From Maricaulaceae bacterium (GTDB lineage: Bacteria; Pseudomonadota; Alphaproteobacteria; Caulobacterales; Maricaulaceae): 64,000 nucleotides of DNA. A program made the translations under genes and the position numbers. The stretch lies in assembly GCA_026126205.1 (NCBI GenBank), contig JAHCJP010000001.1, positions 372,001-436,000 on the forward strand, read 5' to 3'. Shown in pieces: positions 10,554 through 18,928 of this stretch; position 1 is the stretch's first letter, and every line of letters begins with the position of its first letter. The notes under the pieces are model-generated. The model had not been told where the DNA came from, ran no database searches, and saw only the letters and a list, made by a program, of their open reading frames with translations.

Positions 10554-10678
10554 GCCCCCTCCCGTGTCCGTCTTTCCAGCCTTAGCGTTCAAAGGCGCCT
10601 GCGGCAACGTCCGGCGCTTGCCGCCGCGGGGTCCGAACGTTAGGTTCCCTCGCCGTTTGCAAGGATCAGAACGCCGAC

Positions 10679-12586
10679 ATGCTCACGCTTTTGCGCAACA
10701 TGGCGAAATCGCCATGGTTTCTTATCGTCATCGCCCTGTTGATCGCCAGCTTCGCGCTGTGGGGCGTCACCGACGTGTTCCGCGGCGGCGGCAACGCCGT
10801 GGTGGTTGTGGGCAACGAGCGCGTGCTGGTCTCCGACCTCAGCGATGGCTTCGACCGGGCGCTGCGCGAGGTGCAGGCCGAGAATCCCGGCTATACGCGC
10901 GAACAGGCCATTTCCGACGGCCTGGCTGATCGCGTAATCGACCAGCTGATCGTCAACGCCTACATCATGGCGAAAGCGCGCGAGCTAGGCATGACTATCC
11001 CGGAGGGGCGAGTCGTCCGCGAGATCGCGGGAATCCCGGCCTTCCAGGATCCGGTCACAGGCCGTTTCGACCGGGGCGCCTACGCCCTGTTCCTGTCCCG
11101 CCAGCGCGTCAACGAGGCTCAGTTCGAGCGCCGTATTCGTGAAGAGCTGTTGCGCCAGCAGCTCGTGTCGCCGCTGTTCACCGGCATACGGGCGCCGCAA
11201 GCCCTGCTGACCATTCGCAACCAGTATTCCGGCGAACGCCGCGACCTGCGCGCGCTGGTGTTGCCGGCGGCGGCGGCCGGTGACCCGGGCGAGCCTGACG
11301 ACGAACAATTGCAGGCCCTGATCGAGGCGAACCGCGAGGCCTTCACCGAGCCGGAGCGCCGCGCCTTCACCCTGGTGCGCTTCACCGTCGACAGTTTCAC
11401 CGCGGACGTACAGGTGGACGAGGACGACATCCGCGACGCCTATGAATACGAAGTCGAGACCGGCCAGATCGGAACGCCCGCCACGCGCAGCTTCGCCGAG
11501 ATCGCCTTTGCGGACGAAGCGTCGGCCGAGGCCGCGGCCGAACGGCTGCGGGGAGGCGAAACGCCAGACGCCGTCGCGGAATCCCTTGGCGCGGACGCGC
11601 CCTTCCGCGCCGCGGACCGCCGCATCGAGCAGATCCCGGACAACGCGCTGGCCGACGCCCTGTTCGCCATGAACGCTGGCGAAGCCGCCGCGGTGCGCGG
11701 CCGCATCGGCTGGTATGCGGTGCTTGTGGAGGCGGCGCAGGAAGCGCAAACGCCGACCTTCGCCGAACGGCGTGCTGAACTGATGCGCAGCCTGTCCCGC
11801 GACGCCGCCGAAGACCGCATGCATGACGCCATGGCGGCCTTCGAGCGCGCCAGGAACATCGGCGCGACGCTGGAGGAAGCAGCCGCGGAAGCCGGAACCT
11901 TCTACGAAGTGTTCAGTCCGGTCGCCAACTACGGCCAGCGTTCCGATGGCCTGTTTGCGTTCACCCTTCTGGGCCAGCAGGAGCTGATGCGCGCCATCTT
12001 CTCCCAGATTCAGGGCCATGATTCCGAACTCACCCCGTATGGCGAGGGCGACTATTTCACCCTGCGCGTCGATGCCGTGGAGCCGGAGCGTCTGGTGGAC
12101 CTGGAAGAAGTGCGCGACGACGCTCGTACGCTGTGGCGCATGCGCCAGATCGACGAGCGCCTGCAGGAACTGGCGGTCGAAGCGATGGAGCGTCTTCGCG
12201 GCGGCGAATCCATGGATGCGGTCGCGGCGGATATCGCCCCGGGCGCACGCGTCGAGGTCGCCTCGCTGACCCGGAGCGAAACCGCCGGCCCCTTCAGCCA
12301 GGAGGTGGTCTCCGCAGCCTTCATGATCCAGCCGGGAGACTATCGCGCCGCCCGCGGCGGCGAGCGCTCGCGCGTCGTGGTGGCCGTGGACGCGATCACG
12401 CCCGCCGGCGAACCCGCCGCGGCCCGGCGGATTGAACTGCGTGAAGCCCTGAACGAGGAGCTGATCGGCGATTTCGACGCCACGCTGCTTGCGGCGATGC
12501 AGGCCGAATATCCGCCGCGCGTCGATCGCCGCCTGCGCGACATCGCGCTGGGCGTAGCCGATCCGGCCGATCCCACACCGTGGTGA
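10679..12586 (+). CDS. ppiD: PpiD-like periplasmic peptidyl-prolyl isomerase / chaperone
   Basis: A 635-residue membrane-anchored periplasmic folding factor. A short cytoplasmic N-terminus precedes one transmembrane helix (about 13-31, WFLIVIALLIASFALWG), then a SurA-type N-terminal chaperone region, a parvulin-like middle segment (about 265-370) and a C-terminal chaperone half. The parvulin part is poorly conserved, so catalysis is doubtful and a chaperone role at the Sec translocon is more likely. The gene's last bases overlap the GTG start of trpE, so the two are co-transcribed, an arrangement widely seen in Alphaproteobacteria. Confidence 0.88.
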   Translation: MLTLLRNMAKSPWFLIVIALLIASFALWGVTDVFRGGGNAVVVVGNERVLVSDLSDGFDRALREVQAENPGYTREQAISDGLADRVIDQLIVNAYIMAKARELGMTIPEGRVVREIAGIPAFQDPVTGRFDRGAYALFLSRQRVNEAQFERRIREELLRQQLVSPLFTGIRAPQALLTIRNQYSGERRDLRALVLPAAAAGDPGEPDDEQLQALIEANREAFTEPERRAFTLVRFTVDSFTADVQVDEDDIRDAYEYEVETGQIGTPATRSFAEIAFADEASAEAAAERLRGGETPDAVAESLGADAPFRAADRRIEQIPDNALADALFAMNAGEAAAVRGRIGWYAVLVEAAQEAQTPTFAERRAELMRSLSRDAAEDRMHDAMAAFERARNIGATLEEAAAEAGTFYEVFSPVANYGQRSDGLFAFTLLGQQELMRAIFSQIQGHDSELTPYGEGDYFTLRVDAVEPERLVDLEEVRDDARTLWRMRQIDERLQELAVEAMERLRGGESMDAVAADIAPGARVEVASLTRSETAGPFSQEVVSAAFMIQPGDYRAARGGERSRVVVAVDAITPAGEPAAARRIELREALNEELIGDFDATLLAAMQAEYPPRVDRRLRDIALGVADPADPTPW

Positions 12587-14019
12587 CGCGGCTGGTCCGC
12601 GCCCGCCGCGCCGATGATGTCAACACCCCCGTCGCGGCCTATCTGAAGCTGGCCGCGGGGCGCGCCGGGGCCTTCCTGCTGGAATCGGTGGAGGGAGGCG
12701 CCTTCCGCGGCCGCTATTCGGCCATCGGGCTGGACCCCGACTATCTGTGGACGGTGCGGGACGGAAAACCCTACGAAGCTGAAGGCGCCGAAGCCGTCGC
12801 CACGCGCGCGCTGACGCCCTGCGGCGATGATCCCGTCGCCGCCCTGCGCGCCGCGATAGAAAAAGCCCGTCTCGACCTGCCGGCGGACGCGCCGCCGATG
12901 GCCGCCGGCCTGTTCGGATATCTTGGCTATGACATGATCCGCGCCGTCGAGCGCCTGCCGGGAAATGCGCCGGATCCGCTGGGAACGCCGGAGGCACTGC
13001 TGCTCCGCCCGCGGCTGGTGCTGGTGTTCGACGCCCTGAAACAGGAGATCGAGGCCTTCGCCACGGTCCGCCCCGAGGACGGCGCCGATGGCGAGGCCGC
13101 CGCGCAAACGCGCATCGAAGCCGCCTTCGCGGCGCTGGACGCCCTGGCTCCGGCGATGCCCGGAGACGAGGCGGCGCCCGACAGCGGCGATTCGGCGTCG
13201 AACACCGCCCCGAAAACCTTCCGGGCCATGGTGGCGAAGGCGAAGGACTATATCCGCGCCGGCGACGTTTTTCAGGCGGTGCTGAGCCAGCGTTTCAGCC
13301 GTCCCTTCTCCGGGCCGCCGTTTTCGCTCTACCGGGCGCTGCGGCGGCTGAACCCCTCGCCGTTCCTGTTCTTTTTCGATTTCGGCGATTTCGCCATCGC
13401 CGGGTCCAGCCCGGAAATCCTGGTGCGGTTGCGCGATGGAACCGTCACCGTGCGCCCCATCGCCGGCACGCGTCCGCGCGGCGAAACGCCGGAGGAGGAC
13501 ACGGCGCTGGAGGCCGATCTGCTGGCCGATCCCAAGGAACGCGCCGAACACCTGATGCTGCTGGATCTGGGCCGTAACGACGCCGGGCGCGTCTGCGCCC
13601 CCGGCACGGTGAAGGTGACGGAGCGCGAGATCGTCGAACGCTACAGCCACGTCATGCACATCGTCTCCAATGTCGAGGGGCGGCTGGCCGCTGGCGAGGA
13701 CGCGGTCTCGGCGCTGTTCGCGGGCTTTCCGGCCGGCACGGTCAGCGGCGCCCCGAAAATCCGCGCCATGCAGATCATCGACGAGCTGGAGCCGCACCGG
13801 CGCGGCGTCTATGCCGGGGCCGCGGGCTATTTCAGCGCCGGCGGCGGCATGGACATGTGCATCGCGCTGCGCACCGCGGTGGTGAAGGACGGCGTCATGC
13901 ATGTCCAGGCCGGGGCCGGGGTGGTGCTGGAGTCCGATCCTGAGACCGAGCGGCAGGAAACCCTGAACAAGGCCCGCGCCCTGTTCCGCGCCGCCGACGA
14001 GGCGGGACGGTTCGTTTAG
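12580..14019 (+). CDS. trpE: Anthranilate synthase component I
   Basis: A 479-residue chorismate-binding subunit that makes anthranilate with ammonia supplied by TrpG. It starts at GTG 12580 (or the adjacent GTG 12583), overlapping the ppiD stop. The N-terminal LLES motif (33-36), which lines the tryptophan feedback pocket, is present. The catalytic half shows SSPEILVR, IAGTRPRGETPEED, LDLGRNDAGRV and FPAGTVSGAPKIRAM. TrpG is encoded separately at 15692. A GGGGG-CTT-CCCCC hairpin begins at the stop codon. The path from ppiD-trpE to trpGDC is interrupted by a deacetylase gene on the other strand. Confidence 0.96.
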   Translation: MVTRLVRARRADDVNTPVAAYLKLAAGRAGAFLLESVEGGAFRGRYSAIGLDPDYLWTVRDGKPYEAEGAEAVATRALTPCGDDPVAALRAAIEKARLDLPADAPPMAAGLFGYLGYDMIRAVERLPGNAPDPLGTPEALLLRPRLVLVFDALKQEIEAFATVRPEDGADGEAAAQTRIEAAFAALDALAPAMPGDEAAPDSGDSASNTAPKTFRAMVAKAKDYIRAGDVFQAVLSQRFSRPFSGPPFSLYRALRRLNPSPFLFFFDFGDFAIAGSSPEILVRLRDGTVTVRPIAGTRPRGETPEEDTALEADLLADPKERAEHLMLLDLGRNDAGRVCAPGTVKVTEREIVERYSHVMHIVSNVEGRLAAGEDAVSALFAGFPAGTVSGAPKIRAMQIIDELEPHRRGVYAGAAGYFSAGGGMDMCIALRTAVVKDGVMHVQAGAGVVLESDPETERQETLNKARALFRAADEAGRFV

Positions 14020-14303
14020 GGGGCTTCCCCCTGTCATCCCGGCCGTAAAGCAACCAGCGCCGTCATTCCGGCCAAGAGCCGGATCGCCGCAGGCGTCCGG
14101 AACGCGAGCCGGAACCTACCGTCCGTCAGGAAGACACTTGCGGGAATCACCTTGCAACAACGGCTGCGGGCCAACGGCGCCCGAAAGTTCTCTTGCCGTC
14201 TCTACGGTGGGTTCCGGGTCTGCGATGCAGCATCAGGATGCCGCATCGCGCCCGGAATGACGAAGCTTTGAGGCTAATGCCCTGCTTCCATTCCGAATGC
14301 CCC
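14020..14303. repeat. REP-like repeats downstream of trpE
   Basis: This 284-base gap contains GTCATCCCGG (14033-14042), GTCATTCCGG (14062-14071) and an inverted CCGGAATGAC (14252-14261), so the 200 bases from 14062 to 14261 have inverted ends. Inside lies a GCGATGC/GCATCGC stem (14222-14228 and 14243-14249). GTCATTCCGG-type elements are common dispersed repeats in alphaproteobacterial genomes. A GGGGG-CTT-CCCCC hairpin (14019-14031) at the trpE stop may help end transcription. No gene is seen. Confidence 0.65.
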
Positions 14304-15281
14304 CTACTCCCCCAGCGCGGCGGTGCGGACAGTGGCGGCGCGGCGCGCCGCGATCACCTCGGAAACCGCGACGAAGCGCAGCCCCCGCGCTTGCGCCCCC
14401 GGCAGCCAGTCTTCGAGAACGCTCAGCGTCGCCTCGCGCGGGTGGCCGATGGCGACGGCGAAGCCGCGCTCGCGGGCCAGCCGTTCGGCGGCGTCCAGCG
14501 CGGCGCGAATGGCGGCGGGATCGTCGGCATGGTCAATGAACACGTCGCGGCGCAGGGCGGCCATGCCCAGCCCCTCGGCCGCCGCCGCCGCGCGGCTGCC
14601 CGGCGTGGTCACCGAATCGAGAAAATACAGCCCCTGCATCGCCGCCGGAGCCAGCGCGGCGCGCATCGCGCCCGCATCGCGGGTGACCAGGCTGCCCATG
14701 TGATTGTTCAGGCCCACGGCGCCCGGCACGCGTTCCAGCGCGGCGGCAAGCCGCGCCTGCATCTCCTGCGGTCCCTGCCCCGCCAGCAGCGCGCCGGGGC
14801 CGGGATCGGCCTCTCCCTGCGGCTGCATCGGCATGTGCAGGATCACCTCATGCCCGCGCGCCGCCGCGTCCTGCGCCAGCGCCGACGTCGCCGCGCCATA
14901 GGGCAGGAAGGCGGCGGTCAGCGGAACCGGCAGGGCCAGGGTGCGTTCGCTGCGCGCCGCGTCGACGCCCAGATCGTCAATAACGATGGCCAGCATCGGG
15001 CCGGAGGGCGCAATGGGGACGCCTTCAATCCGCGCAGGCGCCGTCACGGCATCGGTATTGCGCTGAGCCGGAGACGGCGCGGCGGCGGGCGCCGGGGCGG
15101 CATTGACGACCCGTTCCCGAATCCGGTTTTCAAAGCTTTTGATGCTATTTGCGCCAGACTCCTGATCCATCGCTTCATGCGCAGCTTCGCCAAGGCCAAA
15201 CCCGGCGGCGCCCAGCATGAAAGCCAGCGCCGCCGCCAGCCCGGCGAAAACGGGGGCGAGAGACTTACCGCCCGTGTTCAT
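14304..15281 (-). CDS. Divergent polysaccharide deacetylase family protein (YibQ-type)
   Basis: A 325-residue protein starting at ATG 15281. It has a short N-terminus, one membrane anchor or signal segment (about 9-31), an Ala/Pro-rich linker, and a divergent polysaccharide deacetylase domain: LAIVIDDLGVDAARSE, VILHMPMQP, GLNNHMGS, YFLDSVTTPGS and AIGHPREATL. These residues replace the classic NodB metal triad but are conserved in the YibQ/DUF610 family. In many bacteria such genes sit beside ctpA/envC division-peptidase genes; here it stands alone, on the opposite strand, between trpE and trpG, flanked on both sides by palindromic repeats. Substrate unknown; periplasmic location inferred. 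Confidence 0.82.
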   Translation of the reverse strand: MNTGGKSLAPVFAGLAAALAFMLGAAGFGLGEAAHEAMDQESGANSIKSFENRIRERVVNAAPAPAAAPSPAQRNTDAVTAPARIEGVPIAPSGPMLAIVIDDLGVDAARSERTLALPVPLTAAFLPYGAATSALAQDAAARGHEVILHMPMQPQGEADPGPGALLAGQGPQEMQARLAAALERVPGAVGLNNHMGSLVTRDAGAMRAALAPAAMQGLYFLDSVTTPGSRAAAAAEGLGMAALRRDVFIDHADDPAAIRAALDAAERLARERGFAVAIGHPREATLSVLEDWLPGAQARGLRFVAVSEVIAARRAATVRTAALGE

Positions 15282-15691
15282 CGGCTTTCCGGAGGGGAAG
15301 ATCAGACCAGCATGACACTCTCTTCCGCTGCTTTCCGACCACCCCTCGTCCTTCGTGGCTCTGCGCCTTCGGCGCATCGCACCTCAGGATGAGGGGTAAG
15401 ATATTGAATTCACAAACACCCTCACCCTGAAGAGTCCCGGCCGCAAGGCCGGGCCACGAAGGGCGAGGGCTCAAGGCCGCGGATCGCCCGGGAAGCAGAG
15501 GCGGGGACATAGCCGTGTCGCCTCCCCATCGAGGGGAAGGAGGGACGTCAATCACGTACGGGCGAGCGACCGTCAGCATCTCCCGCACCCCGCGCTGCTT
15601 CGGTAAACGGGCGGTGAATCGCGGCGCTGCGCCGTTGGCGGCGCGGCGCGGCTGGCATAAGGTCCGCCGGATAAAAGGCCGGGCGGGCGCG
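15282..15691. repeat. Nested palindromic repeat elements upstream of trpG
   Basis: This 410-base gap holds no credible gene. Element A (15341-15397) has 12-base outer arms with one mismatch (ACCCCTCGTCCT at 15341-15352; AGGATGAGGGGT at 15386-15397) around an inner TGCGCC-TTC-GGCGCA stem (15362-15376). Element B (15419-15469), in inverted orientation, has outer arms CCCTCACCCT/AGGGCGAGGG around CCCGGCC-GCAA-GGCCGGG (15436-15453). Both share a CCTTCGTGG-type block and a CTTCAGG/CTCAGG-T-GAGGG end. A third motif, CCTCCCC-ATCGA-GGGGAAGG (15521-15540), matches copies near 3153 and 3305. The promoters of the deacetylase gene and of trpGDC should also lie here, but I could not place them. Confidence 0.7.
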
Positions 15692-16282
15692 ATGCTGCTG
15701 ATCATCGACAATTATGACAGCTTCACCTTCAACCTCGTGCACTATGTGCAGGAGCTTGGGGCCGAACCGCGCGTGATCCGCAATGACGCCATGAGCGCCG
15801 CCGGGGCGCTGGCCCTGAAGCCGTCCGGCGTGCTGATCTCTCCCGGCCCCTGCGACCCGGACCGGGCCGGCATCTGCCTTGAGCTGTTGCGGACCGCGCC
15901 GGAGGATTTGCCCATTCTCGGCGTCTGTCTGGGCCATCAGGCGATTGGCCAGGCCTTTGGCGGTCGCGTCGTGCCCGCCCGCACCGTGATGCACGGCAAG
16001 ACCAGCGCCATAGAGCATAACGGCGACGGCGTGTTCGCCGGTCTGCCGCAGGGCTTTCTGGCCACGCGCTATCACAGCCTCGCGGTGGCGGACGAAGGGT
16101 TTGGCGATCATCTGACCGTCAACGCCCGCACGGCGGATGGCGAGATCATGGGCCTGCGCCACAAGTCGCGGCCCGTGCATGGCGTGCAGTTCCACCCCGA
16201 ATCCATCGCGTCGGAACATGGTCACGCCCTGCTGGCCAATTTCCTCGCCCTCACCCGCGCCCCGGACGCGGCGGCGGCATGA
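15692..16282 (+). CDS. trpG: Anthranilate synthase component II (glutamine amidotransferase)
   Basis: A 196-residue class-I glutamine amidotransferase supplying ammonia to TrpE (and possibly to PabB for folate). The start is ATG 15692, giving MLLIIDNYDSFTFNLVHY; the frame is open further upstream but those residues come from repeat sequence. The catalytic triad is visible: Cys79 in LGVCLGHQAIG, His168 and Glu170 in VQFHPESIAS. It heads trpG-trpD-trpC, with its TGA overlapping the trpD ATG by four bases. Confidence 0.96.
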   Translation: MLLIIDNYDSFTFNLVHYVQELGAEPRVIRNDAMSAAGALALKPSGVLISPGPCDPDRAGICLELLRTAPEDLPILGVCLGHQAIGQAFGGRVVPARTVMHGKTSAIEHNGDGVFAGLPQGFLATRYHSLAVADEGFGDHLTVNARTADGEIMGLRHKSRPVHGVQFHPESIASEHGHALLANFLALTRAPDAAAA

Positions 16283-17298
16283 GCGGGCTGCGCGACTGTC
16301 TGCAGGCGTTCACGCGCGGGGAACGCCCGGAAGACGCGGCCATCGCCGCGGCTTTCGACGCGCTGATGGACGGCGCGGCCAGCGAGGCCGAGATCGGCGG
16401 TTTTCTGATCGGGCTCGCCGCCGTGGGCGAAACCCCGGCCGACCTGGCGATGGGCGCCCGCGCCCTGCGCGCGCGCATGACGCGCATCAACGCGCCGGAC
16501 GGCGCCATCGACACCTGCGGCACCGGCGGCGACGCCAAGGGCAGCTTCAATGTCTCCACCGCCGCGGCGCTGATCGCCGCCGGGGCGGGCGCGAAAGTGG
16601 CCAAGCACGGCAACCGCGCCGCCTCGTCCAAATCCGGCAGCGCCGAGGTGCTTGCCGAGCTGGGCGTGGCGCTGGACGCGCCGCCGGAGCGGATCGAACG
16701 CGCCATCGCCGAGGCCGGGGCCGGCTTCCTGTTCGCCCCCGCCCATCACAGCGCCGTGCGCCATGTGGCGGCGGCGCGCAAGGCGCTGGGCGCGCGCACG
16801 GTGTTCAACCTGCTCGGCCCGCTGGCCAACCCGGCCGGGGCGAAGCGCCAGGTGCTGGGCGTGTTCAACGAACGCTGGCTGGAGCCGGTGGCCGAGGCGC
16901 TGAAGGATCTGGGCGCCGAGCGCGCCTGGGTGGTGATCGGAAGCGACGGCATGGACGAGATCACCCTGACCGGGCCGACCGAGGTGGCCGAGCTGCGCGG
17001 CGGCGCCGTGGCGCGTTTTTCCATCGCGCCCGAGGATGTAGGCCTCAAACCCGTAAATCCCGAAGCCCTGCAGGGCGGAACGCCGGCAGAGAACGCCGCG
17101 GCGCTGCGCGCGCTGCTGGACGGGTCGAAGGGCGCCTATCGCGACATCGCGCTGTTCAACGCCGCCGCCGCGCTGCTGGTGGCGGGCATCGCCGGCGACC
17201 TTAGCGAGGGGATGGAACGCGCGGCCGAGGCGGTCGATTCCGGCAAGGCGAAACAGGCGCTTGAGCGGATGGCCACCATCTCACGGGGCGAGGCGTGA
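16279..17298 (+). CDS. trpD: Anthranilate phosphoribosyltransferase
   Basis: A 339-residue enzyme joining anthranilate to phosphoribosyl pyrophosphate, the second step of tryptophan synthesis. Conserved PRPP-binding elements are [17 protein letters not shown] near residues 75-91 and [21 protein letters not shown] near 112-132; [12 protein letters not shown] and GSDGMDEIT follow. It overlaps trpG (ATGA) and trpC (GTGA) by four bases each, a tightly coupled operon. Confidence 0.97.
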   Translation: MSGLRDCLQAFTRGERPEDAAIAAAFDALMDGAASEAEIGGFLIGLAAVGETPADLAMGARALRARMTRINAPDGAIDTCGTGGDAKGSFNVSTAAALIAAGAGAKVAKHGNRAASSKSGSAEVLAELGVALDAPPERIERAIAEAGAGFLFAPAHHSAVRHVAAARKALGARTVFNLLGPLANPAGAKRQVLGVFNERWLEPVAEALKDLGAERAWVVIGSDGMDEITLTGPTEVAELRGGAVARFSIAPEDVGLKPVNPEALQGGTPAENAAALRALLDGSKGAYRDIALFNAAAALLVAGIAGDLSEGMERAAEAVDSGKAKQALERMATISRGEA

Positions 17299-18098
17299 GC
17301 GATATTCTCTCGCGCATCCGCGAGCGGAAGCTGGAAGAGATCGCGGCGCTGAAACGCGCCCGTCCCCTGCCCGCCTTGCGCGCCGAGGCGGAGACCGCGC
17401 CGCCGCCGCGCGGTTTCGCCGCTGCGATCCGGGCCAGGGCGCAGGCCGGCGAGCTGGCCCTGATCGCCGAGATCAAGAAGGCCAGCCCCTCCAAAGGACT
17501 GATCCGCGAGGATTTTGATCCCGCCGCCCTCGCCCGCGATTATCAGCGCGGCGGCGCGGCCTGCCTGTCCGTTCTGACCGACGGACCGGGCTTTCAGGGC
17601 GCCGGACAAGACCTGATCTCCGCACGATCCGCCGCTGACCTTCCGGTGATCCGCAAGGACTTCATGTATGACCCGGCGCAGATCTATGAGGCGCGCGCCA
17701 TGGGCGCGGACGCGATTCTGGTCATTCTCGCCGCCGTCGACGACGCGCTGGCCCGCGACCTGGTGCAGGCGGCGGCGGACCTCGGCATGGACGCGCTGAT
17801 CGAAACCCATGACGAGGACGAGGTGCGCCGGGCGCTGGCCCTGCCCTCACCGCTGATCGGCGTCAACAACCGCGACCTTGGAAGCTTCGAAACCCGGCTG
17901 GAGACTTTCGAGCGCCTGTCGCCCCTGATCGCGCGCGACCGGCTGGCGGTGGCGGAAAGCGGAATTTTCACCGCCGCCGATGCGCGCCGGATGCAGGCTG
18001 CCGGGGCAGCGGCGATTCTGGTCGGCGAAAGCCTGATGCGTCAGGCCGACGTGGCGCAGGCGGCGCGGGCGCTGCTTGGGGTCGCCGAAGCGCCCTGA
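17295..18098 (+). CDS. trpC: Indole-3-glycerol-phosphate synthase
   Basis: A 267-residue TIM-barrel enzyme closing the indole ring from CdRP. It starts at GTG 17295, overlapping trpD by four bases. Motifs: [58 protein letters not shown] and [13 protein letters not shown]. It is the mono-functional form, not fused to TrpF. In several related Alphaproteobacteria moaC and moeA come between trpC and lexA; here lexA follows directly. Confidence 0.97.
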   Translation: MSDILSRIRERKLEEIAALKRARPLPALRAEAETAPPPRGFAAAIRARAQAGELALIAEIKKASPSKGLIREDFDPAALARDYQRGGAACLSVLTDGPGFQGAGQDLISARSAADLPVIRKDFMYDPAQIYEARAMGADAILVILAAVDDALARDLVQAAADLGMDALIETHDEDEVRRALALPSPLIGVNNRDLGSFETRLETFERLSPLIARDRLAVAESGIFTAADARRMQAAGAAAILVGESLMRQADVAQAARALLGVAEAP

Positions 18099-18141
18099 AA
18101 GCACCGTTAAAGAGGTATTCAAACGCATGAATGACACCCTC

Positions 18142-18170
18142 TTGACGCAAGGTTGGAACACATGTAGAAC
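18142..18170 (+). promoter_or_regulatory. lexA promoter with SOS box
   Basis: TTGACG (18142-18147) and TAGAAC (18165-18170) form a -35/-10 pair with an ideal 17-base spacer. The direct repeat GAAC-N7-GAAC (18156-18170), which reads GTTC-N7-GTTC on the other strand, is the alphaproteobacterial LexA operator. Its second half-site is inside the -10, so LexA binding would block RNA polymerase: autoregulation of lexA. The ATG is 45 bases downstream. Confidence 0.85.
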
Positions 18171-18215
18171 ACGGCCTCAGTTGCCGCTTTGTTCACTCGG
18201 GCCGGAGGTCGCGCC

Positions 18216-18905
18216 ATGCTGACCCGCAAACAGCACCAGCTTCTGTTGTTCATCAACGAACGCATTCAAAAGACTGGGGTTTCTCCCTCGTTCGACGAGA
18301 TGAAAGACGCGCTGCAGCTTGCTTCCAAGTCCGGCGTCCACCGGCTGATCACCGCGCTGGAGGAGCGCGGCTTCATCCGCCGCCTCGCCCACCGCGCCCG
18401 GGCGCTGGAGGTTCTGAAACTGCCTGAATCTGCAGCCACTTCCGCCGCCCCGCCCGCGCGCGGCGGCAATGTCGTGCGCCCGGATTTCAGCCGGACTTCC
18501 CGCGACGATTCCTCGCAGATGACCGAGATTTCCATTCTCGGCCGCATCGCCGCCGGCACGCCCATCGAGGCCATCCAGCACGAGACCGACCGCCTGATGC
18601 TGCCGCCGGACCTGGTCGGCGGCGGCGGAGAACATTTCGCTCTTGAAATTCAAGGCGATTCCATGATCGACGCCGGCATTCACGATGGCGATATCGCCGT
18701 CATCAGGCGTTGCGATGTGGCCAATACCGGCGACATCGTCGTCGCCCTGGTCGACGACCAGGAGGCGACCCTGAAACGCCTGCGCAAGAAGGGCGGCTCC
18801 ATCGCGCTGGAGGCGGCGAATCCGGCCTATGAGACCCGTATTTTCGGCCCCGACCGGGTGAAAGTGCAGGGCAAGCTGGTCGGCCTGATCCGCCGTTATC
18901 ACTAG
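18216..18905 (+). CDS. lexA: LexA repressor
   Basis: A 229-residue SOS repressor. ATG 18216 is chosen, with GGAGG at 18204-18208 upstream and the conserved start [17 protein letters not shown]; a TTG 27 bases earlier is in frame but unlikely. The winged-helix DNA-binding domain spans about 1-70, then a linker, then the S24 peptidase domain. The self-cleavage site is Ala113-Gly114 (GRIAAGTP), with the catalytic Ser149 (GDSM) and Lys187 (ATLKRL) at the expected spacing. RecA-stimulated autoproteolysis derepresses the regulon. Two probable targets are visible in the window: lexA itself and the microgene at 42118-42210. Confidence 0.97.
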   Translation: MLTRKQHQLLLFINERIQKTGVSPSFDEMKDALQLASKSGVHRLITALEERGFIRRLAHRARALEVLKLPESAATSAAPPARGGNVVRPDFSRTSRDDSSQMTEISILGRIAAGTPIEAIQHETDRLMLPPDLVGGGGEHFALEIQGDSMIDAGIHDGDIAVIRRCDVANTGDIVVALVDDQEATLKRLRKKGGSIALEAANPAYETRIFGPDRVKVQGKLVGLIRRYH

Positions 18906-18928
18906 GCTTGGGCCGCTTTGGGGGCGTC

